Source: Kiloniella sp. EL199
Lineage (GTDB): Bacteria; Pseudomonadota; Alphaproteobacteria; Kiloniellales; Kiloniellaceae
Assembly: GCF_900313065.1 (NCBI RefSeq)
Contig: NZ_OMPU01000011.1
Coordinates: forward strand, 220,299 to 284,298
Reading direction: 5' to 3'
DNA length: 64,000 nt
Made by a program: the position numbers and the translations under genes. Below the pieces are notes generated by a model, which saw only the letters and a list, made by a program, of their open reading frames with translations, had not been told where the DNA came from and ran no database searches. Below, one piece after another: positions 8,529-18,535 of this stretch (the stretch's first letter is position 1; each line of letters begins with the position of its first letter).

Positions 8529-10022
8529 TCACTGAATAGCATGGATTACCTTGGTAACAGGAGTATCCAAACCTTCGACATACCAATTCGCCCACAGACG
8601 ATTTTCCTTATCCGGCTCTAAACTCAGAAAATTCCGGGCAAGGAGATATTTTTTGCGCTGTGTCGGAAGCTCCATCATCCGTGCTGTAATGCCTTGCTCA
8701 ATCGGTTCAACTTCATCACTTAGTTGCGTTAACAGCCACCCCGTCAGCTTTGGAGGAGAAGGATGAACGATCCCCGAAGCTGTCAATTGGTTTATGACCT
8801 TTGAGCGCCCGGGCACAGCTTCGCCGCGTTCGCTTTCAATAACGCCCAGACAAGCAACATGGACATCACCGGACAAAATCGTCACACGGCAGGCTTTATC
8901 GGCCATAAGCCCCAGTAAACGGTGGATCATCCGCAAACGTTCTGCACGATGGTTCGGACTCTGCCAATGATCCCGTAAATCATCTTCAAGTTCCTGTTCC
9001 CCCGGCAGCCAGCCAATGAGGCTTTCAATAGATCCAAAATCAGCATGAACCACGGGTACGGGAGACACAAAAAGCAAATGCCTCGGTCCACCCTCACTCA
9101 CTGAGTTCAATTCATAAAGATACTGCCAAATCAGATCCCAGCTTTCCCGGGAGAGAACCTGTTTTTGCGTTCTTTCTGTGCGAGTATCCAGAGATAAGAC
9201 CAGATAGTTTCCTGCCCGGTAGGCCGTTGAAAAACCTTTGGTAGGTAAAGCCGCGGGATGTTTTTCATTTTCTGATATCGAAAGCTGTTGCTGGAAGAGA
9301 GCAAAGTACTTGCGAGCGATACTAAAAATTCCCTGATAAACATCACATTCCTGATCTTCCGCAGCATAAGACCCCCACCCATCAAAGATATCGTGATCAT
9401 CCCACATCATGGCTGTCGGAATAGAGGCCAGGGCTTCAGCCACAACGGGCTGTTTCCAGCGCTGGCAATAGAGATCAAAATAAAATCGATCAACCTGATC
9501 TCGCATCGCGGCCGTAAACTTACGCTTCCTACGTTCCGCCCTTGATAATTCAACCCATTTCTTGATCTCGGAACAGCGTTCCCATATCTCATCGGCATAG
9601 ACCTGATCACCGCCCATAATCATCAAATTATAAGGCGTTACCCGATGCTGGAAGAGCAAGGTCTTCCACATGGCATTTTTGTCATCCACTTTTTTGATTT
9701 CGCTCGGGGCAGAAAAGCCATTACAGGAAAGAAAAGTCATTTGAGGATCAGTACCGCGTGCCGGCACAGTGAACATCCAAAAATCAAATCCAATGAAATA
9801 CTTAACCTCTACGGAGTCTTTTTCACGCAGAACTCGGACATCAAACCGCGATGTAATAAAACCTTTTGATTCATATAGTGTAGAACGAGATACACATTCC
9901 CCTTTTTCCAACTTGAAGATCAAATCAGAGGTCGGCGTCTTTGACACAACCAATATCGACAGATCCCAAAAATCCTCTTCCGCTGTTCGCAAATTCAAAA
10001 TTGGTCCAAGTTTGAGGTCCAT
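8529..10022 (-). CDS. PhoD-like metallophosphatase
   Basis: The 497-residue protein has a beta-rich N-terminal part (about 1-100) followed by a PhoD/calcineurin-like metallophosphatase domain (about 105-430). Metal-binding motifs are clear: MGGDQVYAD, MWDDHDIFDGWGS and ILSGDVHVA. No signal peptide is visible, so unlike secreted PhoD it appears cytoplasmic. The C-terminal 70 residues are helical and then beta-rich. GGGAGCG lies just before the ATG. It converges on mgsA and is not in an operon; its substrate (phosphodiester or phosphomonoester) cannot be told. Confidence 0.85.
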   Translation of the reverse strand: MDLKLGPILNLRTAEEDFWDLSILVVSKTPTSDLIFKLEKGECVSRSTLYESKGFITSRFDVRVLREKDSVEVKYFIGFDFWMFTVPARGTDPQMTFLSCNGFSAPSEIKKVDDKNAMWKTLLFQHRVTPYNLMIMGGDQVYADEIWERCSEIKKWVELSRAERRKRKFTAAMRDQVDRFYFDLYCQRWKQPVVAEALASIPTAMMWDDHDIFDGWGSYAAEDQECDVYQGIFSIARKYFALFQQQLSISENEKHPAALPTKGFSTAYRAGNYLVLSLDTRTERTQKQVLSRESWDLIWQYLYELNSVSEGGPRHLLFVSPVPVVHADFGSIESLIGWLPGEQELEDDLRDHWQSPNHRAERLRMIHRLLGLMADKACRVTILSGDVHVACLGVIESERGEAVPGRSKVINQLTASGIVHPSPPKLTGWLLTQLSDEVEPIEQGITARMMELPTQRKKYLLARNFLSLEPDKENRLWANWYVEGLDTPVTKVIHAIQ

Positions 10023-10037
10023 GATATCGCTCCCTAA

Positions 10038-10073
10038 ATTTTTATATTTATTTAAAGATTTTTATATTTATTT
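10038..10073. repeat. Two 16-base AT-only direct repeats
   Basis: Two identical copies of ATTTTTATATTTATTT lie at 10038-10053 and 10058-10073, four bases apart, just upstream of the PhoD-like gene and downstream of the chemoreceptor gene. They could be a regulator site or simply low-complexity DNA. Confidence 0.5.
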
Positions 10074-10137
10074 CAAGAGGGTATCTGACGCAGAAAACTT
10101 ATTCCATATCAAGTTGAATTTGACTCCAATAAAATCA

Positions 10138-11934
10138 CTAAACAGGCGATGAAGCAGCATTTAAAATCAGCCTTAGATCATTCTGCATGTGCCCCAAAGC
10201 TGATTTAATCAGATCGGACGTTTTCATCAATTTGTCAGTTGCATCACCAGTGGTTCGTGACGCGTCCCGCATAGCAGCAGTACTACCAGATACCTTTTGG
10301 GCATTTTCTACAGAGTCTTTGACAAATCGTGCAATTCCATTAGATGCATTTGACTGTGCCTCAAACAACTGGACCAGGCCACGCATCGACTGATCTACCT
10401 GATTGATACGCCCTTCGATAGTCGTAATACCCTGTGCTGCCTGCTCCGATACATCGCGGATAGATTTAACCCTGACAGCTATCGCATCTGTCGCTTGTGA
10501 TGTTTCCGCAGACAACTTCTTAACTTCTTCGGCAACAACAGCAAACCCGGCACCTGCCACCCCGGCACGAGAAGCCTCAATAGTTGCGTTCAAAGCTAAG
10601 AGATGGGTTTGCCCGGCAATCTTCTGAATCATCTCAATAATCTCTTCCACCTGATTAGCCGTTTCATAAAGATCTTCAACAGTGGAATGTGCCTCTTTGG
10701 TATCCATAGTTGCCAAAGAAGTCAGCTTGATTTGCTGATCAACAGCTTCTGACATTTCTGAACTACAGGATATGAGATCTTCAGAAAGTTCTCTGATTTC
10801 GCCAGCCATTTTCGCATTGATATCTGCCAGCTCGATTGTCTCGCCAGCCTGTTGATTGGTATTGGTCGCAAAGCTTTGCAGTTGGTCAGACATAACAGCC
10901 AGATCGTCGGCATGTAAGGTAACATTTTTCACGCTGGAATTCATGCCACTTTCAAGTTGGGATGCCACATTGACAAGTCTATCTTCAACGGCTTTTTGAT
11001 TACGCAGACGCTCCTTCTCGTTTTCTTCTCGTAAAACAGCCGCTTCATCCCTTGCCTGCTGAAAGCGTTCAATGCCCCGAGCAAGAGAGCCTATTTCATC
11101 AATACGGCTTGTTTCACCTAAATCGACATTTTCACCATCTGCAACTTCACGGGCGGCAGCCTGCAAGCGAACGAGTGAACGCGTTACCAGACTGCGGCTA
11201 ACACCAAAAATAACACCAAGGATCAAAACAACAGCCAACCCGCCGAGGCCAATTGAAATTAAAAGTGCCAAATCCGCAAAAGCTTTTACCTCTTCATCTT
11301 TCTCGCGAATGACATCCACATGTTGAAGAATGGCAATGCGTTTCTGTTCCGCTTCCAGTGTTGCATCGGCCAGTATTCCCTTGAGCGACAGAACCTTTCG
11401 CCCCAAAGCATCATCACCTGAATTTTCCTGAGAAATTCTGGCCACTTCACGGTCAACATCAGCAAGAGCAAGCTGATCAAAGCGAAACTCCTTCACCTTG
11501 TCCTGATATTTATTACCTGCAAAAACTCCAAGGGATACAGCGGGTTTTCCGCCCGCCTCATCGATGACAAAAAATCCGTTCTTGGACAGATCCCTGCGCT
11601 GATTTCTTGTTTTATAACGGGCCTTAATGTCATTTCGTCCGTCATGAATTGTAATGATTCCACCTTGAGAAACAGCCCAATTCTCTATTTCTTTAGAAGC
11701 GTTGACTTCAAGATGCGTCCCAATGGAAAGATAACTTGTCTGCAGATCTGTTATCTCTGTCCGCAACATCTGATTCATTTCACGTAAGAGTTGGTTTCGA
11801 GCCTCTTCTTTTTCCATGATGTTTTTCATCAGAAGCTCAAACCCGAAAAGAAGCCCTGCCATAAGCGGAACCAGCACTGCGATCAAAGAGATAATCAGTT
11901 TGATATCAATTCGGGATTGTATAGCGGTAAACAT
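10138..11934 (-). CDS. Methyl-accepting chemotaxis protein with a non-Cache periplasmic domain
   Basis: A 598-residue membrane chemoreceptor. One helix spans about 12-34, a second about 222-246; the periplasmic part between them (about 35-220) is mostly predicted helix with a short strand-rich middle and no Cache motif I recognise. A HAMP linker follows (about 247-300), then the signalling domain (about 330-590) with the hairpin tip [19 protein letters not shown]; the usual sequence is [18 protein letters not shown], so the tip is slightly divergent. There is no CheR/CheB-docking pentapeptide at the C-terminus. GAGG precedes the ATG. It stands alone, and the ligand is unknown. Confidence 0.93.
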   Translation of the reverse strand: MFTAIQSRIDIKLIISLIAVLVPLMAGLLFGFELLMKNIMEKEEARNQLLREMNQMLRTEITDLQTSYLSIGTHLEVNASKEIENWAVSQGGIITIHDGRNDIKARYKTRNQRRDLSKNGFFVIDEAGGKPAVSLGVFAGNKYQDKVKEFRFDQLALADVDREVARISQENSGDDALGRKVLSLKGILADATLEAEQKRIAILQHVDVIREKDEEVKAFADLALLISIGLGGLAVVLILGVIFGVSRSLVTRSLVRLQAAAREVADGENVDLGETSRIDEIGSLARGIERFQQARDEAAVLREENEKERLRNQKAVEDRLVNVASQLESGMNSSVKNVTLHADDLAVMSDQLQSFATNTNQQAGETIELADINAKMAGEIRELSEDLISCSSEMSEAVDQQIKLTSLATMDTKEAHSTVEDLYETANQVEEIIEMIQKIAGQTHLLALNATIEASRAGVAGAGFAVVAEEVKKLSAETSQATDAIAVRVKSIRDVSEQAAQGITTIEGRINQVDQSMRGLVQLFEAQSNASNGIARFVKDSVENAQKVSGSTAAMRDASRTTGDATDKLMKTSDLIKSALGHMQNDLRLILNAASSPV

Positions 11935-12074
11935 AACGACCTCACACCAACAACAAAGGGGATAACATCTTTTTGGTCAGTGATCGGTAAAGCGAAAGTA
12001 TTACATCTTAACGATAATTAAATGACTCTAAATCTAAATCTCTATTAAATTTCAAATACTTCTAAAACACAACG

Positions 12075-13067
12075 TTAACGTAAATTCCTTTGCCTGTCAG
12101 ATATCAGGCAAATTAACTCAAACATGATAGACATCGCGACCATGGAAGTAATTTTATTTGGATTATCCTTTGTAGGCATCAGGCAGACCACATCACCGCC
12201 AATAATGTTTAAACCTCTTATCCCACGTAAAAGACTATTGGCCTGATCTATTGTGAAGCCATTTGATCCTGCCTCTAGATTTGAAACGGCAGGGGCTATG
12301 GATGGATCGAGGCAATCCAAATCAAAGGTGACATAGACAGGATCATCCCCAATGCGATTACAAAATCGACGAATTGTTTCTTCGATCCCAATCTCATCAA
12401 ACTGCTCTTTCGTTATCAACTGATACCCCAGATCATCACTTGTATTGGTCCAGTCCAGTGTTCGTAAGTTTCCTCGGATACCAATCTGCGAACTTAAGTT
12501 TCCATCAACCTGCCCTTGCTGAACGAGATAACTCCCCCAATGAGCCGCAGATTTTTTAGCACCCAACCAATGATCAAGATTATGAAAAGTATCCGTATGC
12601 GCATCAAAATGTAATAGCGCTATCTTTTTCCCTTTTGTTAGTTTTGATCCTTCACAGCCAAGCCCCTGAATGATGCCGCCTGTTACTGAATGATCCCCGC
12701 CAATAGACACAACAGGTATTCCGCGTTGCGCCAAGCGAGTATAATAATCGGTTATACGTTGAATTGACGCTTCGTTATCATTTGCCTCTGGAAGAGGGAC
12801 ATCCCCCAAGTCAAAAATTTTACTCTCGGCCCAGGGATCAAGTTGGTATTTTCCATGAACACGTCGACCAATTGGTGAAACATCTCTAACAGCGCGCGGC
12901 CCCAAATGTTGATCTTTTTCAGTAGTCCCATTCCCGGACGAATGCGGAACACCAACCAACGCAATATCGCATTCCGTTGGATTTTCCTCATACGGGCAGC
13001 GGAATAATGTTGGAAGTCCCCACCAATAAAGTGCTTCCATAACCTTTTTATGATCATCATCCGACAT
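12075..13067 (-). CDS. Ureohydrolase (agmatinase/guanidino-acid hydrolase family)
   Basis: A manganese enzyme of the arginase/agmatinase family that would release urea from a guanidino compound. The binuclear metal motifs are intact: GGDHS, HFDAHTDT and TFDLDCLDPS. Its N-terminal layout (WGLPTLFR, then GVPHSSGNGTTEKDQHLGPR) resembles guanidinopropionase and guanidinobutyrase types, but the loop after DPS that helps select substrate, APAVSNLEAGSNGF, is unlike their GTGTPEPGG. I start at the ATG at 13067 (330 residues); an upstream TTG would add an odd Cys-rich segment. It is divergent from a LysR gene, an arrangement also seen for guanidino-acid hydrolases. The substrate is uncertain. Confidence 0.85.
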   Translation of the reverse strand: MSDDDHKKVMEALYWWGLPTLFRCPYEENPTECDIALVGVPHSSGNGTTEKDQHLGPRAVRDVSPIGRRVHGKYQLDPWAESKIFDLGDVPLPEANDNEASIQRITDYYTRLAQRGIPVVSIGGDHSVTGGIIQGLGCEGSKLTKGKKIALLHFDAHTDTFHNLDHWLGAKKSAAHWGSYLVQQGQVDGNLSSQIGIRGNLRTLDWTNTSDDLGYQLITKEQFDEIGIEETIRRFCNRIGDDPVYVTFDLDCLDPSIAPAVSNLEAGSNGFTIDQANSLLRGIRGLNIIGGDVVCLMPTKDNPNKITSMVAMSIMFELICLISDRQRNLR

Positions 13068-13231
13068 CGCCACTTGCTTGAACTCCCGAAGATATAGAGT
13101 TGAGATTTTCTCAAGAAATAATTCTCCAGAACATCTTAAACATCTTGGACATATTAGATATTCAGTTTTGATCAAAACCTGATTGAGTTTTATTCAAGTT
13201 CCCTATTTTCAAAAAAATGATAACGTGAAGC

Positions 13232-14164
13232 ATGCCACGAAACGCAATGATCCCTCTTAACGCTATCCGTGCCTATGAGGCGACCATTCGCTTGGGCAGC
13301 GTAAAGGCAGCCGCAAAAGAGCTTTGCGTAACCGAAGGCGCGATCAGTCGACAAATTAAAAAGCTTGAAAATGTATTGGAGCTTTCGCTTGCGAGAAGAG
13401 ATCAACATAAGATCGCAGCAACTGCTGTAGGCAACAAGCTTGCGCAAAATTTGACAACTGCCCTTGATCTTGTTGATCAAGCCGTGTCAGAAGCACAAAA
13501 CAAACACACAAGAATAAGATTACAAGTGGCCCCAAGCTTTGCCATCAGGTGGCTCATGCCCCGATTAGAACAGCTCCACCAATGCCTTCCCTTGCTTGAC
13601 ATACGCGTAACAACTACGCTTCTGGATAATCAATTTGATCAATACAGCTTTGATGTTGGTATTATTTACGGCGACGGGAAATGGCCTAATCTCAACACCA
13701 CAAAGCTTTCAAACGAGTATTTGCTTCCTGTTGTATCATCAAATACCTCAACACAAGCAGTTAGAAACTTCCAAGAACTAACCTTTTTGCACACCACTGT
13801 AGATCAACGGGACTGGAAATTGTGGGTAAAAAAATCAAAACACGATCAGTCGGTAGCCCTGACAGGACCAACCTTTGAAACATTAGATCTAGCCGTACGT
13901 GCAGCAGAAAATGGCTTTGGCATCTCCCTTGGTGATCTCAGTTTAATCCATGACAATATTCGCGCAAATAGCCTCAAGACACCATTTGGGCCAATGATTA
14001 AAACTGGACGCGGGTATTATCTCGTGCATGAACCAAATCATTTATGTGGGGGCGCCATTAATGACTTTAAACGATGGCTTCAACCTCAGAGCCCTATTGA
14101 AAGAATAGATGCTGAAGCTATTGCCCAAAGTATGGGAATTAATCTGATTTCAGCAACTTCTTAG
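13232..14164 (+). CDS. LysR-family regulator (GcvA-like), next to the ureohydrolase
   Basis: The 310-residue protein has an N-terminal winged helix (about 8-66, with VKAAAKELCVTEGAISRQIK) and an effector domain (about 95-290). It is divergent from the ureohydrolase gene, with 164 bases between the starts, and its last four bases overlap the end of the convergent DmpA-type peptidase gene. Regulation of the ureohydrolase is inferred from this arrangement. Confidence 0.9.
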   Translation: MPRNAMIPLNAIRAYEATIRLGSVKAAAKELCVTEGAISRQIKKLENVLELSLARRDQHKIAATAVGNKLAQNLTTALDLVDQAVSEAQNKHTRIRLQVAPSFAIRWLMPRLEQLHQCLPLLDIRVTTTLLDNQFDQYSFDVGIIYGDGKWPNLNTTKLSNEYLLPVVSSNTSTQAVRNFQELTFLHTTVDQRDWKLWVKKSKHDQSVALTGPTFETLDLAVRAAENGFGISLGDLSLIHDNIRANSLKTPFGPMIKTGRGYYLVHEPNHLCGGAINDFKRWLQPQSPIERIDAEAIAQSMGINLISATS

Positions 14165-15237
14165 ATCAGTATAGAAGTTAATCGTTCCAACGGTAATTCA
14201 TGAACAACCCTGCCTTTATAGCCGATTGTTGTTGTCGCCTTGCAAATAGAATTAACGATTGCTTCCTCGGTAGCCTGAACCACACCGTGAAAGAGCGGAT
14301 TGATATCTTTCTCAGGAACAATTTTCAAATTTGCATGCATCCCCTCTTCTCGTAATTCGAGAATATTACCTGTAGAGAAAGCGATAGCATAATCGCCACT
14401 ACCATTATGACCATAGCCACCTGTTCGTCCCAATCCTAATGTTGCTCGTCGGGCCAGACGATCACACTGTTTGGATGAAAGAGGAGCATCAGTGGCAACA
14501 ACGATAATAATGGATCCATCTTCGACATGAGGTACCCGCTTTCGATCTGGCACAGGAACATCTGCATCCGGAATCTGTTCCCCAACTGAGACACCATTGA
14601 TACGCAAGTCTTTTCGGTCACCATAATTGGCCTGTACCAACACACCCACCGTATAGGTTTCACCCAGAACATTTACTTCCCGAGAAGATGTCCCAATACC
14701 TGCCTTGAAGTCATGGCAAACCATGCCAGTCCCACCCCCCACGCAACCTTCTTCCACAGGGCCAGAATGTGTATCATTCATTGCCCTGGCAACGTGCTCG
14801 GTCGTCAAGGCAAATGCATTAGGGTCACTCAACCACCCGTCCCAGGTTTCAGCAACAATCGGATGGGTACCACTATGCGTATCCTTATCATCACAAAGCT
14901 GGTTTATTCCCCGGTGAACTGCCCCCACTCCATAATAGGATGTTAAAAGAATAGGTGATGACAGTTGACCAGCTTCTTCCAACCAGCCCCGCCCGGTCAT
15001 TTCGCCATAGCCATTGAAGACACTCGATCCCGCAAAAACGCCATGGCTCCAGAGTTTCTCTTTCCCAAGCGGTAATATCGCCGTAATACCTGTGCGTAAT
15101 ACCGACGGCGTCTCTTCCCAAACGGTACAGTGTCCGACTTCAAGTCCGGATACGTCTGTGATTGCGTTTAGGGGGCCAGTCGGTAAATCACCAACTTCTA
15201 TACCTAAATCACGTAGCCGTTTTCTCTGGTGTGACAT
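14161..15237 (-). CDS. P1-family aminopeptidase (DmpA/BapA-type, self-cleaving)
   Basis: An N-terminal nucleophile peptidase related to DmpA (L-aminopeptidase/D-esterase) and the beta-peptidyl aminopeptidase BapA. The proenzyme cleaves itself before a Ser that then acts as nucleophile; here the Gly-Ser bond is visible in VEDGSIIIVVATDAPL. Other family motifs are GCVGGGTGM and RRATLGLGRTGGYGHNGSGD. I use the ATG at 15237 (358 residues), as homologues start close to RDLGI; a TTG eight codons upstream is possible. No signal peptide is seen. Its end overlaps the end of the LysR gene by four bases. A role in breaking down small peptides or beta-amino amides is inferred from the family. Confidence 0.9.
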   Translation of the reverse strand: MSHQRKRLRDLGIEVGDLPTGPLNAITDVSGLEVGHCTVWEETPSVLRTGITAILPLGKEKLWSHGVFAGSSVFNGYGEMTGRGWLEEAGQLSSPILLTSYYGVGAVHRGINQLCDDKDTHSGTHPIVAETWDGWLSDPNAFALTTEHVARAMNDTHSGPVEEGCVGGGTGMVCHDFKAGIGTSSREVNVLGETYTVGVLVQANYGDRKDLRINGVSVGEQIPDADVPVPDRKRVPHVEDGSIIIVVATDAPLSSKQCDRLARRATLGLGRTGGYGHNGSGDYAIAFSTGNILELREEGMHANLKIVPEKDINPLFHGVVQATEEAIVNSICKATTTIGYKGRVVHELPLERLTSILI

Positions 15238-15455
15238 TTTCAAATCTCTCTGCTTAGCCAAGATCCTCGACCTTAAATCAAGCCTTGCTGATTCGTACAG
15301 AGATCTAGATAAAAAATGACGTTCATAAACAGATTTATCGAAAAGCCTTGTTCAAAGCGTTTTCAAAAATCTTTCCTTTGACGGTATTCACTCAACGAAA
15401 TGTGATATGCACTTTATCCCCATACCACTTATCTATTCCTTGCCAGTTATTCATG

Positions 15456-15487
15456 GGGCTAGTTATTTATTGGGCTAGTCATTTATT
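15456..15487. repeat. Tandem 16-base repeat upstream of the YHS gene
   Basis: Two head-to-tail copies of GGGCTAGTTATTTATT, differing at one base (T to C at position 9), lie 46 bases before the YHS gene. The position fits an operator or promoter element, but no known binding site is recognised. Confidence 0.5.
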
Positions 15488-15532
15488 CTGGGCAACTTAT
15501 CTTGTTAAGCAAAGATTTTAGGAGAAAAAGCA

Positions 15533-16021
15533 ATGTCCCGCTCGCACGATATAAACAGACGCAATTTACTGAAAGCTACCGGATCAGCGCTTGCCGCAGT
15601 CTTTATTATATCTGGGCCGACAAAATCCTTTGCCGCCCAAGATCCGGTTTACACCAGCTTTCTTTCTTCAGTCGCAATCAATGGTTATGATCCCGTCGCC
15701 TATTTCAAAGCAGGCAAGCCGGTAGAAGGGTCCCAAAACCACAAGACGGAATGGATGGGGGCAACCTGGTATTTCGCGAATAAAGAGAACCTGGATACCT
15801 TTATCGCATCACCCGAGGCCTATGCCCCACAATATGGCGGCTATTGTGCGTGGGCCGTTGCTCAGGGAAATACAGCCTCCACAGATCCTCATGCCTGGAA
15901 AATTATCGATAACAAACTTTATTTGAATTACAGTGCTGATATTCAAAGTCGATGGGAACGTGATATTGCCGGGAACATCAAAAAGGGCGACAGCAACTGG
16001 CCCAAAGTGCTGAACGATTAA
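15533..16021 (+). CDS. Exported YHS-domain protein
   Basis: The 162-residue protein begins with a twin-arginine-like leader (NRRNLLKATG, then a hydrophobic stretch to about residue 34, SFAA). The mature part is a YHS domain (about 45-110), with AINGYDPVAYF, WYFANKENLDTF and GGYCAWAVAQG. YHS domains are small, often metal-associated folds found in exported redox and copper proteins; the single Cys of GGYC is a possible ligand. AGGAG precedes the ATG. The gene is monocistronic and its role is unknown. Confidence 0.85.
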   Translation: MSRSHDINRRNLLKATGSALAAVFIISGPTKSFAAQDPVYTSFLSSVAINGYDPVAYFKAGKPVEGSQNHKTEWMGATWYFANKENLDTFIASPEAYAPQYGGYCAWAVAQGNTASTDPHAWKIIDNKLYLNYSADIQSRWERDIAGNIKKGDSNWPKVLND

Positions 16022-16657
16022 AGTCAGATAACCAGATGAAAACTCTTTAGCTGTCCTCTTTCCATAGACAAACTTTCGAGTTAGTACTTATGCGCTAAAA
16101 CAAATCTAATCTTTGGCCAGATGGATCACCGATGTGATCACCAAATGCCCGTCGGCTGACACTATAGTGTTTTGTAATATTTGCCACGTAGTTCATTGTT
16201 TCGTAATCGATAATCTTACGTGTGATTTGCTCAATGTTGGAAACCATTTATTGGAATTCAACCCTTTCTTTACAGCCTGCTCCCACATGAAGTGAACTTT
16301 GTTTGGCACTGCATTACAGGCCGTAAACGTGAAATCAACAATACCTGAATTCACCCCATAGTTTTCACCAAGCTCAACCAAAAGAAAATCAATAACAGTT
16401 TCACTCTAAGTAATTATTTATTAAGGGCTACAAGTTATTATTTTCATGAAAACAAGGGTAGTGAACTGAGAGAATTCGCATTTTATATACATAAAAATAA
16501 ATGTGAAATCATACCCTCTTTTCATAAAATCTTAACATGTGCGGTACCAAAGCTAAGTGCGTTAAACCAGAAAAACTGAACGCAACTAATCGTTCACTTT
16601 AGTGTTCGCAGTGCAACTGGATCTTACTCTACTTTTGCCACCCTCTCAGAGGTCCAA
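16022..16657. other. 636-base gap with no convincing gene
   Basis: Between the YHS gene and the PAS gene I see no full gene. The minus strand carries two overlapping open stretches in different frames (16193-16381 and 16095-16247) that may be a decayed, frameshifted gene. The last 250 bases are AT-rich and probably contain the promoter of the PAS-chemoreceptor operon. Confidence 0.6.
16095..16247 (-). pseudogene. Possible gene remnant, 50 codons
   Basis: An open frame from ATG to TAG encodes a peptide containing YVANITKHYSVSRRAFGDHI, whose spacing resembles the helix-turn-helix-like tail of some ImmA/IrrE-type proteins. Just upstream, a different frame of the same strand reads a compact-looking sequence (VDFTFTACNAVPNKVHFMW). 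Together these suggest a frameshifted remnant. The family assignment is a guess. Confidence 0.2.
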
Positions 16658-17191
16658 ATGAAAAACTTACCCATTACAAACAAGGAACGTTTTTTTGCCG
16701 ATGATGATATAATTGTCAGCAAAACCGACCTGAAAGGCCGTATCACCTATGTCAATCAAATATTCCTTGAAATTGCAGATTACAAAGAGCAAGACGTCCT
16801 CGGACAACCCCACAATCTGATCCGCCATCCCGACATGCCACGCTCAATTTTCAAACTTCTTTGGGATACCTTACAGAATCAACAAGAAATATTCGCCTAT
16901 GTAAAAAACCGTGCCAAAGATGGCGATCATTACTGGGTTATTGCCCATGTTACGCCCAGTAAAAATGCTCAGGGGAAAATTATCGGTTATCATTCAAACC
17001 GAAGAGTCCCTGATCGCAAAACATTAGATGAAACGATTATCCCCCTATATCGCAGCCTTCTTGAAATTGAACAAAGCTCGGATAGAAAAACCGGGTTGGA
17101 CAACTCATACAATAAACTGACGACCATCCTTCATGATCATGGTTTGGCGTACGATGAATTTATTGCAAATGTCATGAGAAAAGCGGGGTAA
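16658..17191 (+). CDS. Aer-like PAS domain protein
   Basis: The 177-residue soluble protein is a single PAS domain (about 10-125) of the aerotaxis type, with SKTDLKGRITYVNQIF, QPHNLIRHPDMPRSIF and DGDHYWVIAHVTP. In Aer this domain binds FAD and reports redox state. In Aer-like receptors the PAS, HAMP and signalling domains form one chain; here the protein stops after a short helical tail and the signalling domain is a separate gene starting four bases downstream. AGAGG precedes the ATG at good spacing. A redox-sensing subunit for the next chemoreceptor is inferred. Confidence 0.9.
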   Translation: MKNLPITNKERFFADDDIIVSKTDLKGRITYVNQIFLEIADYKEQDVLGQPHNLIRHPDMPRSIFKLLWDTLQNQQEIFAYVKNRAKDGDHYWVIAHVTPSKNAQGKIIGYHSNRRVPDRKTLDETIIPLYRSLLEIEQSSDRKTGLDNSYNKLTTILHDHGLAYDEFIANVMRKAG

Positions 17192-17195
17192 AGTT

Positions 17196-18347
17196 ATGTT
17201 TGGGAGCAGTTCAAGCAAAGAATTACAGCAGATACTCGATGTATGCCAAGCCGTATCCAACGGGGATTTTGAAGCCCGTATCACCGATATAAAATCAACA
17301 GGCAAGACTGCAGAGATCATGCACGCGATTAACCGGATGATTGACCGTACAGATGCCTTCATGCGCGAGGCAACGGCTTCGCTGGAATATGCCAGCCAAA
17401 ACAAATATTATCGTCGCATTGCTGAAAAAGGCATGGTTGGGTCCTTTGGTGTTGCTAGTCAAACAATCAACGAAGCCATGGATTCAATGGAAAACCGAGT
17501 GCATTCTTTCTCTGATATTGTGACAGACTTTCAGGAATCAATGAACTCAATTGTGTCAACAGTTTCGTCTGCCTCGACCGAGCTTAATGCCACATCCGAA
17601 GCCATGACAGCCACAGCAAGTCAAACCAGTGAACAGGCAACCGTTGTCGCCGCAGCATCGGAAGAAGCTGCCGTCAATGTGCAAACCGTTGCATCTGCTG
17701 CAAACCAGCTTTCGAGTTCAATTAACAAGATAAACAAACAGGTCTCGCAATCATCAAGCATTTCCATCGAAGCCGTTGCCGAAGCCCAGGAAACAGCTGC
17801 GATGATTTCCACGCTGTCAGAATCATCAGAAAAGATCAGTGAGGTCATGAAGCTGATCAAAGACATTGCAGAACAAACCAATCTGCTTGCTCTTAACGCC
17901 ACCATTGAAGCTGCCCGCGCCGGAGAAGCAGGAAAAGGTTTTGCCGTTGTCGCCTCAGAAGTCAAAAATCTTGCAAATCAGTCAGCAAAAGCAACCGAAG
18001 AAATTGCCTTGCAAATTTCCAGTGTACAGGACGCAACAAAAAATGCTGTCTCGGCCGTCGACAAGATCAAAACGGTTATTGAGCAGGTCAACGATAGCTT
18101 CACAAACATATCTGCCGCAATAGAGGAACAAGGGGCAGCTACACAGGAAATAGCCCGTAACGTCGACGAAGTTTCCACGGGAACAAATGAAGTCACCAGC
18201 AATATTCAGAAAGTAACGGCTGGATCTGTTGAAACCGGTAATGCATCAAAAGATGTATTAGTTGCGTCGTCTGAACTTTCCAAACAAGGAGAGATGCTAA
18301 ACGGTGAAGTTAATCGCTTTCTGGAATCTGTGCGCGCCGTGATCTAG
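17196..18347 (+). CDS. Cytoplasmic methyl-accepting chemotaxis protein, partner of the PAS protein
   Basis: The 383-residue receptor has no membrane helix. Residues about 1-110 look like a HAMP-related helical region (LDVCQAVSNGDFEARI), followed by the signalling hairpin with the canonical tip [20 protein letters not shown] (around residue 225-245) and glutamate/glutamine-rich adaptation helices on either side. It starts four bases after the PAS gene stop, so translation is probably coupled. With the PAS protein it would make a two-piece cytoplasmic Aer-like receptor. Confidence 0.93.
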   Translation: MFGSSSSKELQQILDVCQAVSNGDFEARITDIKSTGKTAEIMHAINRMIDRTDAFMREATASLEYASQNKYYRRIAEKGMVGSFGVASQTINEAMDSMENRVHSFSDIVTDFQESMNSIVSTVSSASTELNATSEAMTATASQTSEQATVVAAASEEAAVNVQTVASAANQLSSSINKINKQVSQSSSISIEAVAEAQETAAMISTLSESSEKISEVMKLIKDIAEQTNLLALNATIEAARAGEAGKGFAVVASEVKNLANQSAKATEEIALQISSVQDATKNAVSAVDKIKTVIEQVNDSFTNISAAIEEQGAATQEIARNVDEVSTGTNEVTSNIQKVTAGSVETGNASKDVLVASSELSKQGEMLNGEVNRFLESVRAVI

Positions 18348-18535
18348 CCAATCCATTGGCCGTTAAAGCCACGACTTTTATATTTTAACCCCCGTACAGT
18401 TCGGCTATTCTGCTTCGCAATGGCAGTACGCCGACGGTACGAGGGTTTTACACTGGCCGTTCACAGTCGCCAAAGACAGGCAATAACACCAGATCTCAAT
18501 AAATACAGGTCGCAGTAAACAAGGAAGAATTTACG

